DNA from: Calliopsis andreniformis
Taxonomy: Eukaryota; Arthropoda; Insecta; Hymenoptera; Andrenidae
DNA length: 64,000 nt
Assembly: GCF_051401765.1 (NCBI RefSeq)
Contig: NW_027480429.1
Coordinates: forward strand, 11,908,157-11,972,156
Direction of reading: 5' to 3'
Position numbers and translations under genes: made by a program. The notes beneath the pieces are model-generated. The model was not told where the DNA came from and searched no databases. It saw only the letters and a list, made by a program, of their open reading frames with translations. This document shows, piece after piece, positions 1-11,605 of the stretch (the first letter of the stretch is position 1; each line of letters begins with the position of its first letter).

Positions 1-10
1 TACGTTCGCG

Positions 11-39
11 GCAACCTAGGCTTCGCTCTAGGGCGTTGC
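11..39 (+). other. Conserved dyad in the monomer (example copy)
   Basis: GCAAC at 11-15 and GTTGC at 35-39 are reverse complements. Inside them lie CTAG at 16-19 and another CTAG at 28-31. The arms can form a 9-bp stem with a 3-nt bulge (GGC) and an 8-nt loop. The same arrangement is visible in most monomers, since both CTAG motifs sit in the GGCAACCTAGG...CTAGGGCGTTGC core. It could be a protein-binding dyad or a cruciform-prone site; no function is shown by sequence alone. Confidence 0.6.
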
Positions 40-196
40 TCCACCAGATCGAAAAGATAGTGCCTTAGAAGTCAACGCCAGAAGCATAAAATGCGATATA
101 AATACAACAGTTTTTCCATCGTATAAAACGAATAATTGCATCCAGTATGAAACTTATGGTCATTTCTACTTTCCGAGCAACCTAGGCATCACCCTA

Positions 197-246
197 GGGC
201 GTTGCTCCAACAGATTGAATAGTTAGGGCCTTAAAAGTCAACGCCC
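197..246 (+). other. Second inverted repeat in the monomer (example copy)
   Basis: GGGCGTTG at 197-204 and CAACGCCC at 239-246 form a perfect 8-bp inverted repeat with a 34-bp spacer. Monomers that read CAACGCCAGA keep 7 of the 8 pairs. The GTTG arm is shared with the dyad described at 11-39, so the two foldings exclude each other. Confidence 0.6.
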
Positions 247-905
247 GAACCATAAAATGCAAAAAAAATACAACAGTGTTTCCATCATATAACAGGAATA
301 ATTGCAACCAGTTTGAAAGTGATGGCCAATTCTACGTTCCGGGCAACCTAATCTCCGCTCTAGGGCGTTGCTCCACCAGATCGAATAGTTAGTGCCTTAG
401 AAGTCAACGCCAGAAGCATAAAATACAATATACATACAACAGTTTTTCCATCGTAAAAAACGAATAATTGCAACCAGTATGAAACTTATGGTCATTTCTG
501 CTTTCCGGGCAACCTAGGCTTCACTCTAGGGCGTTGCTCCACCAGATCGAATAGTTAGTGCCTTAGAAGTCAACGCCAGAAGCATAAAATACAATATAAA
601 TACAACAGCTTTTCCACCGTATAAAACGAATAATTGCAACCAGTATGAAACTTATGGTCATTTCTACTTTCCGAGCAAGCTAGGCTTCACCCTAGGGCGT
701 TGCTCCAACAGATTGAATAGCTAGGGCCTTAGAAGTCAACGCCCGTACCATAAAACGCAAAAAAAATACAACAGTTTTGCCATCATATAACAGGATTAAT
801 TACAACCAGTTTGAAAGTGATGGCCAATTCTACGTTCCGGGCAACCTAGGCATCACTCTATTGCGTTGCTCCACCAGATCGAATAGTTAGTTCCTTAGAA
901 GTCAA

Positions 906-1256
906 CGCCAGAAGCATAAAATACGATATAAATACAACAGTTTTTGCATCGTATAAAACGAATAATTGCAACCAGTTTGAAAGTGATGGTCATTTCTGCT
1001 TTCCGGGCAACCTAGGCTTCACTCTAGGGCGTTGCTCCACCAGATCGAATAGCTAGTGTCTTAGAAGTCAGCGCCAGAAGCATAAAATACGATATAAATA
1101 CAACAGTTTTTGCATCGTATAAAACGAATAATTGCAACCAGTTTGAAAGTGATGGTCATTTCTGCTTTCCGGGCAACCTAGGCTTCACTCTAGGGCGTTG
1201 CTCCACCAGATCGAATAGCTAGTGTCTTAGAAGTCAGCGCCAGAAGCATAAAATAC
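906..1256 (+). repeat. Exact monomer duplication
   Basis: Positions 906-1090 are identical to 1072-1256 at a lag of 166. The shared variants include TTTTTGCATC (others mostly have TTCCATC), CTGCTTTCCG and TAGTGTCTTAGAAGTCAGCG. Differences begin at 905/1071 on the left and 1091/1257 on the right. Identity over 185 bp among diverged neighbours indicates a recent one-monomer duplication. Confidence 0.9.
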
Positions 1257-4200
1257 AATATAAATACAACAGTTTTTCCATCGTATGAAACGAATAATTG
1301 CAACCAGTGTGAAAGTAATGGCCATTTCTACGTTCCGAGCATCCTAGACTTAACCCTGAGGCATTGCTCCACCAGGTCGAATAGTTAGGGTGTAAGAAGT
1401 CAACGCCAGAAGCGTAAAACGCAATATAAATATAACTGTTTTTCCATCGTATAGCATGAATAATTGCAACCAGTGTGAAAGTAATTGTCATTTGTACGTT
1501 CTGGGCAACATAGGCTTCACTCTAGGGCGTTGCTCCACCAGATCGAATAGCTCGGGCCTTAGAAGTCAACGCCCGAAACATAAAATACAAAACAAATACA
1601 ACTGCTTTTCCATCGTATGAAACGAATAATTGAAACCAGTATGAAAGTAATGGTCATTTCTACGTTCCGAGCAACCTGGGCTTCACTCTAGGGCGTTGCT
1701 CCGCCAGTTCGAATAGTTAGGGCCTTAGAAGTCAACGCCGGAAGCATAAAACACAATATAAATGCAGAAGTTTTTCCACTGCATTGCAGGAATTATTGCA
1801 ACCATTGTGAAATTAATGTCCATTTCTACGTTCCGCGCAACCTAGACTTCACCCTAGGGCGTTGCTCCACCAGATCGACTAGTTAGGGCCTTAGAATTCA
1901 ACGCCCGAAGCTTAAAATGCAATATAAATACAGCAGATTTTCCATCGTATAACAGGAATAACTGCAACCTGTGTGAAGGTAATAGTCATTTCTACGTTCC
2001 GGGCAACCTAGGCTTCACTCTAGGGCGTTGCTCCACCAGATCGGATAGCTCGGGCCTTAGAAGTCAATGCCCGAAACATAAAATACAAAACAAATACAAC
2101 TGTTTTTCCATCGTATAATGGGAATAATTGCAACCAGTGTCAATGTGATGGTCATTTCTACGTTCCGGGAAACCTAGGCTTCACTCTAGGGCGTTGGTCC
2201 ACCAGATCCATTACTTAGGGCCTAAGAAGTCAACGCCAGAAGCACCAAATACAAAATAAATACAACAGTTTTTCCATCGTATAGCATGAATAATTGCAAC
2301 CATTCTGAAAGTTATGGTCATTTCTACATTCCGGGCTACCTAGGCTTCACTCTAGGGCGTTGGTCAACCTGATCGAATAGTTAGGGCCTTAGAAGTCTAC
2401 GGCCGGAGCATAAAGTACAATAAAAATACAACAGTTTTTCCATCGTATAAAATGGATAATTGCAACCAGTGTGGTGGTAATTGTCATTTCTACATTTTGG
2501 GCAACCTGGGCTTCACTCTAGGGCGTTGCTCCACCAGTTCGAATAGTTAGGGCCTATGAAGTCAACGCCAGAAGCATAAAACACAATATAATTACAACAG
2601 CTTTTCCATCGTATAGAACGAATAATTACAACCAGTGTGAAAGTTATGGTCATTTCTACATGCCGGGCAACCTAGGCTTCACTCTAGGGCGTTGTTCCAC
2701 CATATCGAATAGTTAGGGCGCAAGAAGTCAACGCCAGAAGCACCAAATACAAAATAAATACAACAGTCTTTCCATTGTATAGCATTGATAATTGCAACCA
2801 GTGTGACACTAATGATAGTTTCGGCGTTTCGGGCATCCCAGACTTAACTCTGAGGCATTGCTCCACCAGATCGAATAGTTAGGGCCTTAGAAGTCAACGC
2901 CCGAAGCATAAAATACAATGTAAATACAACAGCTTTTCCATTGTATAAAACGAATAATTGCAACCAGTGTGAAAGTTATGGTCATTTCTACGTCCCGGGC
3001 AGCCTAGGCGTCACCCTAGGTCGTTGTTCTATCAGATCGAATAGTTAAGGCCTAAGAGGTGAACGCCAGAAGCATAAAGCACAATATAAATACAACAGTT
3101 TTTCCATCGTACAACAGGAATAATTGCAACCAGTTTGAAAGTGATGGTCATTTCTACTTTCCGGGCAACCTAGGCATCACTCCGGGGCGTTGGTCCAGAA
3201 GATCGAATAGTTAGGGCCTAAGATGTCAACACCAGGAGCATAAAATGCAATATAAATACAACAGTTGTTCCATCGTATAACAGGAATAATTGCAACCAGT
3301 GTGAAAGTACTGGTCATTTCTACGTATCGGACAAGATAGGCTTCTCTCAATGGCGTTGTTCCACCAGATCGAATAGCTAGTGCCTAAGAAGTCAACGCCA
3401 GAAGCATAAAATACAATATAAATACAACAGTTTTTACATCGTATAAAACGAATAATTGGTAACCATTGTGAAAGTTATGCTCATACCTACCTTCCGGGCA
3501 ACTTAGGCTTGACTCTAGGGCGTTCCTCCACCAGATCGAATAGGTAGGGCCATAGAAGTCAACGCCCGAAACATAAAATACAATAAACATACAACAGTTT
3601 TTCCACCGTATAACAGGAATAATTGCAACAAGTGTGAAGGTAATTGTCATTTCCACGTTCCGGGCATCCTAGGCTTCACTCTAGGGCGTTGCTCCACCAG
3701 ATCGAATAGCTAGGGCCCTAGCAGTCAACGCTAGAAGCATAAAGTAAAATAAAAATAGAACAGTTTCTCCATCGTATAACAGGAATAATTGCAACCGTAG
3801 TGAAAGTGATGGTCATTTCTACATTCCGGGCGACCTAGGCTTCACTACGGGGCGTTGGTCCAGAAGATCGAATAGTTAGGGCCTAAGAAGTTAACGCCAG
3901 AAGCATAAAATACAATATAAATACAACAGTTTTTCCATCCTATAAAACGGATAATTGCAACCAGTATGAAAGTTATGGTCATTTCTACTTCCCGGGCAAC
4001 CTAGGATTCACCCTAGGGCGTTGCTCCAACAGATTGAAAAGTAAGTGCCTATGAAGTGAACGCCAGAAGCATAAAATACAATATAAATACAACAGTTTTT
4101 CCATCGTATAAACCGGATAATTGCAACCAGTATGAAAGTTATGGTCATTTCTACTTTCCGGGCAGCCTAGGATACACCCTAGGGCGTTGCTCCAACAGAT

Positions 4201-4323
4201 TGAATAGTTAGTGCCTTAGAAGTCAACGCCCGAAGCATCAAATGCAATAAAAATACAACAGTTTTTCCATCATATAACAGGAGTAATTGCAACCAGTTTG
4301 AAAGTGATGGTCATTTCTACGTC

Positions 4324-4330
4324 CCGGGCA
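4324..4330 (+). repeat. Left flanking direct repeat CCGGGCA
   Basis: The forward array stops right after CCGGGCA here. The same 7 bp resume the forward array at 4616-4622. The heptamer is a normal part of many monomers, so it is both a possible target-site duplication and simply the point at which the array phase is resumed. Confidence 0.75.
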
Positions 4331-4615
4331 CGTGACGTATGGTAGGTATGACCATAACTTTCACACTGGTTACCAATTATTCGTTTTATACGATGGAAAA
4401 GCTGTTGTATTTATATTGCATTTTATGCTTCTGGCGTTCACTTCTTAGGCCTTAACTATTCGATCTGGTGGAACAACGCACTAGGGTGAAGCCTAGGTTG
4501 CCCGGAACGTAGAAATGACCATAACTTTCACACTGGTAGCAATTATTCGATTTATACAACGGAAAAACTGTTCTATTTATTTTGTGTTTTATGTTTCGCG
4601 CGTTGACTTCTAAGG
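4331..4615 (-). repeat. Inverted satellite fragment inserted in the array
   Basis: Here the satellite reads on the minus strand: ACCATAACTTTCACACTGG, TTATACGATGGAAAAGC and GAAGCCTAGGTTGCC are reverse complements of the normal motifs. The inverted satellite covers about 4341-4617, or 1.67 monomers. The first 10 bp (4331-4340) do not match any monomer phase. Deleting one CCGGGCA plus the insert (292 bp) puts the landmark at 4332, exactly 166 after 4166. This is therefore a clean insertion that left the host array in phase, not a simple inversion of resident units. The GGTAACC variant in the insert resembles forward monomers near 3456 and 52378. Candidate mechanisms are fold-back template switching or end-joining of a fragment. 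No terminal inverted repeats or transposase are present. Confidence 0.92.
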
Positions 4616-4622
4616 CCGGGCA
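4616..4622 (+). repeat. Right flanking direct repeat CCGGGCA
   Basis: Second copy of the heptamer bounding the inverted insert; forward satellite continues from here. The first two bases overlap the end of the inverted fragment (AAGGCC), so the junction could also be explained by 2-bp microhomology. Confidence 0.7.
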
Positions 4623-7620
4623 ACCTGGGCTTCACCCTAGGGCGTTCCTCCACTAGATCGAATAGTTAAGGCCTTAAAAGACAACGCTCGAAGCATAAAA
4701 GACAATAAATATACAAGAGTTTTTCCATCGTATAACAGGAATAAATGCAACCAGTGTGAAAGCGATGTTCATTTCTACGTTCCTGCCAACCTAGGCTTCA
4801 CTCTAGGGCGTTAGTCCACCAGATCCAATAGTTAGGGCGTAAGAAGTCAACGCCAGCTGCATAAAATATTAAATAAATAGAACAGTTCTTCCATTCTATA
4901 AAACGAATAATTGCAACCAGTATGAAAGTTATGGTCAATTCTACGTTCCGGGCAACCTAGGCTTCACTCTAGGGCGTTGCTCCACCGAGATCGAATAGTT
5001 AGGGCCTTAGAAGTCAACGCCAGAAGCATAAAATACAATATAAATACAACAGCATTTCCATCGTATATAATGTATGTTTGCAAACAGTGTGAAAGTAATG
5101 GTCATTTCTACGTTCTGGTAAACCTAGGCTTCACACTAGGGCGTTGCTCCACGAAATCGAATAGTTAGGACCTTAGAAGTCAACGCCAGAAGCATAAAGT
5201 ACAATAAAAATCCAACAGTTTTTCCATCGCATAACAGGAATAACTGTCACCAGTGTTAAAGATACGGTCATATCTACGTTCCGGGCGACCGAGGCTTCAC
5301 TCGATGGCGTTGTTCCACCAGATCGAATAGTTAGGGCCTATGAAGACAACGCCAGAAGCATAAATTGCGATAAGAATACAACAGCTTTTTCATTGTATAG
5401 CAGGAATAATTGCAACCAGTGTGAAAGTGATGGTCATTTCTACGTTCCGGGCAACCTAGGCTTCACTCTAGGGCGTTGGTCCACCAGATCCAATAGTTAG
5501 GGCCTAAGAAGTCAACGCCAGAAGTACCAAATACAAAATAAATGCAACAGTTTTTCCATCGTATATAACGAATAATTGCAACCAGTGTGAAAGTAATGGT
5601 CATTTCTACGTTCCGGGCAACCTAGGCTTCACTCTAGGGCGTTGCTCCACCACATCGAATGGCTACGCCCTTAGAAGTCAACGCCAGAAGCATAAAATGC
5701 AATATAAATACAACAGTTTTTCCATTGTATAAAAAGAATAATTGCAACCAGTGTGAAAGTTATGGTCCTTCCTACGCTCCGGGCAGCCTAGGCTTCACTC
5801 TAGGGCGTTACTCCACCACATCGAATAGCTACGGCAGTAGATGTCAACGCCAGAAGCATAAAATACAATATAGATACAACAGTTTTTCCATCGTATAAAA
5901 TGAATAATTGCAAGCATTGTGAAAGTAATGGTCATTTCTACGTTCCGGTCAACCCAGGCGTCCCTCTAGGGCGTTGCTCCACCACATCCAATAGCTACGG
6001 CGTTTGAAGTCAACGCCAGAAGCATAAAATGCAATATAAATGCAACAGCTTTGCCATCGTATAAAATGGATAATTGCAAACAGTGTGAAAGTGATGGCCA
6101 TTTCTGCGTTCCGAGCAACCTAGGCTTCACTCTAGGGCGTTGCTCCACCAGATCAAATAGTTAGAGCCTTAGAAGTCAACGCCCGAAGCATAAAATAAAA
6201 TAAAGATACAACAGTTTTTCCATCGTATAACAGGAATAATTGCAACCAGTTTGATAGTGATGGTCATTTCTACGTTCCGTGCAACCTAGGCTTCACTCCA
6301 GGGCGTTGTTCCACCAGATAGAGTAGTTTGGGACTAAGAAGTCAACGCCAGAAGCATAAAATACGATATATGTACAAAAGTTTTTCCATCGTATAATACG
6401 AATAATTGCAACCAGTGTGAAAGCGATGGTCATTTCTACGTTCCGGGCAACCGAGGCTTCACTCTTGGGCGTTGCGCCACCAGATCGAATAGTTAGGGAC
6501 TTAGAAGTCAACGCCAGAAGCATAAAGTACAATTAAAATCCAACAGTTTTTCCATCGTATAACAGGAGTAACTGCGACCAGTGTCAAAGTCATGGTCATA
6601 TCTACGTTCCGGGCAACCTAGGCATCACTGTAGGGCGTTGCTCCACCAGATCGAATAGTTAGGTCCTTAGAAGTCAACGCCAGAAGCATAAAATACGATA
6701 TAAATACAACAGCTTTTCCATCGTATAAAAGGAATAATTGCAAACAGTGTGAAAGTAATGGTCATTTCTACGTTCCGGGCAACCTAGGCTTCACTCAACG
6801 GCGTTGTTCCACCAGATCGAATAGTTAGGGCCTAAGAAATCAACAGCAGAAGAATAAAATACAAAATAAGTACAACAGCCTTTACACCGTATAAAACGAA
6901 TAATTGCAACCTGTGTGAAGGTTATGGTCATATCTACGTTCCGGGCAACCTAGGCTTCACTGTAGGGCGTTGCTCCACCAGATCGAAATGTTAGGGCCTA
7001 AGAAGTCAACGCCCGAAGCATTAAATACGATATAAATACAACAGCTTTTCCATCGTATAAAATGAATAATTGCAAACAGTGTGAAAGTTATGGTCATTTC
7101 TACGTTCCGGGCAACCTAGGCTTCACCCTAGGGCGTTGGTCCACCAGATCGAATAGCTAGGGCCTTAGAAGTCAACGCCAGAAGCATAAAATACGATATA
7201 AATACAACAGCTTTTCCATCGTATAAAAGGAATAATTGTAGACAGTGTGAAAGTAATGGTCATTTCTACGTTCCGGGCAACCTAGGCTTCACCCTAGGGC
7301 GTTGCTCCACCAGATCAAACAGTTAGGGCGTTAGAAGTCAACGCCCGAAGCATAAAATACGATATAAATACAACAGTTTTTCCATCGTATAAAACGAATA
7401 ATTGCAACCAGTGTGAAAGTTATGGTCATTTCTACATTCCGAGCAACCTAGGCTTCACTCTAGGGCGTTGCTCCAACAGATTGTATTGTTAGGGCCTTAG
7501 AAGTCAACGCCCGAAGCATAAAATGCAATAAAAATACAACAGTTTTTCCATCGTATAACAGGATTAATTGCAACCAGTTTGAAAGTGATGGTCATTTCTA
7601 CGTTCCGGGCAACCTAGGCT
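4616..7620 (+). repeat. Array segment, mixed monomers
   Basis: About 18 forward monomers with no clear higher-order order. From about 6650 a subfamily with ATAAAAGGAATAATTGCAAA and GTGTGAAAGTAATGG appears; it recurs at about 7200, 9370, 15690 and 19510 and is abundant after 58.6 kb. No genes or unique DNA. Confidence 0.85.
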
Positions 7621-8450
7621 TCAGTCTAGGGCGTTGCTCCACCAGATCGAATAGATAGTGCCTTAGAAGTCAACGCCAGAAGCATAGAATACAATAAGAA
7701 TACAACAGTTTTTACATCGTATAAAACGAATAATTGCAACCAGGATGAAACTTATGGTCATTTATACTTTCCGAGCAGCCTTGGCTTCACTCTAGGGCGT
7801 TGCTCCACCAGATCGAATAGTTAGGTCCTTAGAAGTCAACGCCAGAAGCATAAAATACAATATAAACACAACAGTATTTCCATCGTATAAAACGAATAAT
7901 TGCAACCAGTATGAAAGCTATGGTCATTTCTACGTTCCAGGCAACCTAGGCTTCACTCTAGGGCGTTGTTCCACCAGATCGAATAGTTAGGGCCTAAGAA
8001 GTCAACGCCAGAAGCATAAAATACGATATAAATACAACAGCTTTTCCATCGTATAAAACGAATAATTGCAACCAGTGTGAAAGTTATGGTCATTTCTACG
8101 TTCCGGGCAACCTAGGCGACCCTCTATGGCGTTCATCCACCACATCGAATAGCTACGGCCTAAGAAGTCAACGCCAGAAGCATAAAATACAATATAAATA
8201 TAACAGTTTTTCCATCGCATAAAACGAATAATAGCAACCAGTGTGAAAGTTATGGTCATTTCTACGTTCCAGGCAACCTAGGCTTCCCTCTAGGGCGTTG
8301 CTCCAACAGATTGAATAGTTAGGGCCTTAGAAGTCAACGCCCGAACCATAAAATGCAAACAAAATACAACAGTGTTTCCATCATATAACAGGAATAATTG
8401 CTACCAGTTTGAAAGTGATGGCCAATTCTACGTTCCGGGCAACCTACGCT

Positions 8451-9280
8451 TCAGTCTAGGGCGTTGCTCCACCAGATCGAATAGATAGTGCCTTAGAAGT
8501 CAACGCCAGAAGCATAGAATACAATAGAAATACAACAGTTTTTCCATCGTATAAAACGAATAATTGCAACCAGGATGAAACTTATGGTCATTTCTACTTT
8601 CCGAGCAACCTTGGCTTCACTCTAGGGCGTTGCTCCACCAGATCGAATAGTTAGGTCCTTAGAAGTCAACGCCAGAAGCATAAAATACAATATAAATACA
8701 ACAGTATTTCCATCGTATAAAACTAATAATTGCAACCAGTATGAAACTTTTGGTCATTTCTACTTTCCGAGCAACTTAAGCTTCACCCTAGGGCGTTGCT
8801 CCAACGGATTGAATAGTTAGGGCCTTAGAAGTCAACGCCCCAACCATAAAATGCAAAAAAAATACAACAGTGTTTCCAACATATAACAGAAATAATTGCA
8901 ACCATTTTGAAAGTGATGGCCAATTCTACGTTCCGGGCAACCTAGGCTTCACTCTGTTGCGTTGCTCCACCAGATCGAATAGTTGGTGCCTTAGAAGTCA
9001 ACGCCAGAAGCATAAAATACAATATAAATACAACAGTTTTTCCATCGCATAAAACGAATAATTGCAACCAGTATGAAACTTATGGACATTTCTACTTTCC
9101 GAGCAACCTAGGCTTCACCCTAGGGCGTTGCTCCATCAGATTGAATAGTTAGGGCCTTAGAAATCAACGCCCGAAGCATAAAATGCAATAAAAATGCAAC
9201 AGTGTTTCCATCATATAACAGGAATAATTGCTACCAGTGTAAAAGTTATGGTCATTTCTACGTTCCGGGCTACCTAGGTT
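8451..9280 (+). repeat. Pentamer higher-order unit 2
   Basis: Carries the marker set CTTCAGTCTAGGG, CAGGATGAAAC, TTAAGCTTCACCC and CTCTGTTGCGTTGC in order. It shares rare variants (AAAACTAATAATTGC, GAAACTTTTGG) with the distant segment at about 52.9-53.7 kb (offset 44,643 bp), so it is the closest relative of that segment. Confidence 0.8.
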
Positions 9281-9943
9281 TCACTCCAGGGCGTTGCTGC
9301 TCCAGATCGAATAGTTAGGTCCTTAGAAGTCAACGCCAGAAGCATAAAATACGATATAAATACAACAGTTTTCCATCGTATAAAAGGAATAATTGCAAAC
9401 AGTGTGAAAGTAATGGTCATTTCTACGTTCCGGGCAACCTAGGCTTCACTCTAGGGCGTTGCTCCAGCAGATCAGACAGTTAGGGCCTTAGAAGTCAACG
9501 CCCGAAGCATAAAATACAAAATAAATGGAACAGTTTTTCCATTGCATAAAACGAATAATTGCTACCAGTGTAAAAGTTATGGTCATTTCTACGTTCCGGG
9601 CAACCTAGGCTTCACCCAAGGGCGTTGCTCCACTAGATCGAATAGCTAGGGCCTTAGAAGTCAACGCCAGAAGCATAAAATACAATATAAATACAACAGT
9701 TTTTCCATCGTATAAAACGAATAATTGCAACCAGTATGAAACCTATGGTCATTTCTACTTTCCGAGCAACCTAGGCTTCACCCTAGGGCGTTGCTCCAAC
9801 AGATTGAATAGTTAGGGCCTCAGAAGTCAACGCCCGAACCATACAATGCAAACAAAATACAACAGTGTTTCCATCATATAACAGGAATAATTGCAACCAT
9901 TTTGAAAGTGATGGCCAATTCTACGTTCCGGGCAACCTAGGCT

Positions 9944-10774
9944 TCAGTCTAGGGCGGTGCTCCACCAGAACGAATAGATAGTGCCTTAGAAGTCAACGCC
10001 AGAAGCATAGAGTACAATATAAATACAACAGTTTTTCCATCGTATAAAACGAATAATTGCAACCAGGATGAAACTTATGGTCATTTCTACTTTCCGAGCA
10101 ACCTTGGCTTCACTCTAGGGCGTTGCTCGACCAGATCGAATAGTTAGGTACTTAGACGTCAACGCCAGAAGCATAAAATACAATATAAATACAACAGTAT
10201 TTCCATCGTATAAAACGAATAATTGCAACCAGTATGAAACTTTTGGTCATTTCTACTTTCCGAGCAACCTAAGCTTCAGCCTAGGGCGTTGCTCCAACGG
10301 ATTGAATAGTTAGGGCCTTAGAAGTCAACGCCCCAACCATAAAATGCAAAAAAAAATACAACAGTGTTTCCAACATATAACAGGAATAATTGCAACCATT
10401 TTGAAAGTGATGGCCAATTCTACGTTCCGGGCAACCTAGGCTTCACTCTGTTGCGTTGCTCCACCAGATCGAATAGATAGTGCCTTAGAAGTCAACGCCA
10501 TAAGCATAAAATACAATATAAATACAACAGTTTTTCCATCGCATAAAACGAATAATTGCAACCAGTATGAAACTTATGGACATTTCTACTTTCCGAGCAA
10601 CCTAGGCTTCACCCTAGGGCGTTGCTCCATCAGATTGAATAGTTAGGGCCTTAGAAGTCAACGCCCGAACCATACAATGCAAACAAAATACAACAGTGTT
10701 TCCAACATATAACAGGAATAATTGCAACCATTTTGAAAGTGATGGCCAATTCTGCGTTCCGGGCAACCTAGGCT
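9944..10774 (+). repeat. Pentamer higher-order unit 3
   Basis: Same marker order as unit 2, with AGGGCGGTGCTCC after the start marker, a variant shared only with unit 4. Units 3 and 4 are directly adjacent and look like a recent 831-bp duplication. Confidence 0.8.
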
Positions 10775-11605
10775 TCAGTCTAGGGCGGTGCTCCACCAAA
10801 TCGAATAGATAGTGCCTTAGAAGTCAACGCCAGAAGCATAGAATACAATATAAATACAACAGTTTTTCCATCGTATAAAACGAATAATTGCAACCAGGAT
10901 GAAACTTATGGTCATTTCTACTTTCCGAGCAACCTTGGCTTCACTCTAGGGCGTTGCTCCACCAGATCGAATAGTTAGGTACTTAGAAGTCAACGCCAGA
11001 AGCATAAAATACAATATAAATACAACAGTATTTCCATCGTATAAAACGAATAATTGCAACCAGTATGAAACCTTTGGTCATTTCTACTTTCCGAGCAACC
11101 TAAGCTTCACCCTAGGGCGCTGCTCCAACGGATTGAATAGTTAGGGCCTTAGAAGTCAACGCCCGAACCATAAAATGCAAAAAAAATACAACAGTGTTTC
11201 CAACATATAACAGGAATAATTGCAACCATTTTGAAAGTGATGGCCAATTCTACGTTCCGGGCAACCTAGGCTTCACTCTATTGCGTTGCTCCACCAGATC
11301 GAATAGTTAGTGCCTTAGAAGTCAACGCCAGAAGCATAAAATACAATATAAATACAACAGTTTTTCCATCGTATAAAACGAATAATTGCAACCAGTATGA
11401 AACTTATGGAAATTTCTACTTTCCGAGCAACCTAGGCTTCACCCTAGGGCGTTGCCCCAACAGATTGAATAGTTAGGGCCTTAGAAGTCAACGCCCGAAG
11501 CATAAAATGCAATAAAAATACAACAGAGTTTCCATCATATAACAGGAATAATTGCAACCAGTTTGAAAGTGACGGCCAATTCTACGTTGCGGGCAACCTA
11601 GGCTT
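10775..11605 (+). repeat. Pentamer higher-order unit 4
   Basis: Adjacent to unit 3 and sharing AGGGCGGTGCTCC and the TAGGTACTTAG variant. It differs in having CTCTATTGCG instead of CTCTGTTGCG at the third marker (11280). Confidence 0.8.

Larger units (their letters stand above)
1..4323 (+). repeat. Left array segment, mixed monomers
   Basis: About 26 monomers in forward orientation. The landmark runs from 15 to 4166, which is 25 units plus 1 bp, so almost no indels have built up. Up to about 900, monomers with a GTATGAAACTTATGG stretch alternate with monomers carrying an A-run (TGCAAAAAAAATAC), giving a rough 332-bp dimer. After about 1260 the order is irregular and units look more diverged. 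Diverged-patch monomers (see 62018-62070) occur near 1338 and 2811. No gene is present; open frames on both strands are repeat translation. Confidence 0.9.
7621..11605 (+). repeat. Five-monomer (about 830-bp) higher-order repeat region
   Basis: The variant CTTCAGTCTAGGG, whose TCAGTC core starts at 7621, 8451, 9944 and 10775, marks unit starts 830, 1493 and 831 bp apart (5, 9 and 5 monomers). A second marker, CAGGATGAAAC (7741, 8571, 10064, 10895), keeps the same spacing. A third, the AAG of a TAAGCTTCA variant (8778, 10271, 11102), is present in the last three units. Unit 1 (7621-8450) matches only in its first monomers. Between units 2 and 3 lie about four other monomers (9281-9943). Confidence 0.85.

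Noticed and set aside
1704..1721. CENP-B-box-like sequence (TTCGAATAGTTAGGG)
   Set aside because: Against the core TTCGNNNNANNCGGG it lacks the central A and the first C of CGGG, and most monomers also have ATCG in place of TTCG. The match is too weak.
4331..4615. Transposon as the cause of the inverted segment
   Set aside because: The insert is itself satellite sequence, without terminal inverted repeats or coding sequence. The 7-bp flanking repeat is a normal monomer motif.
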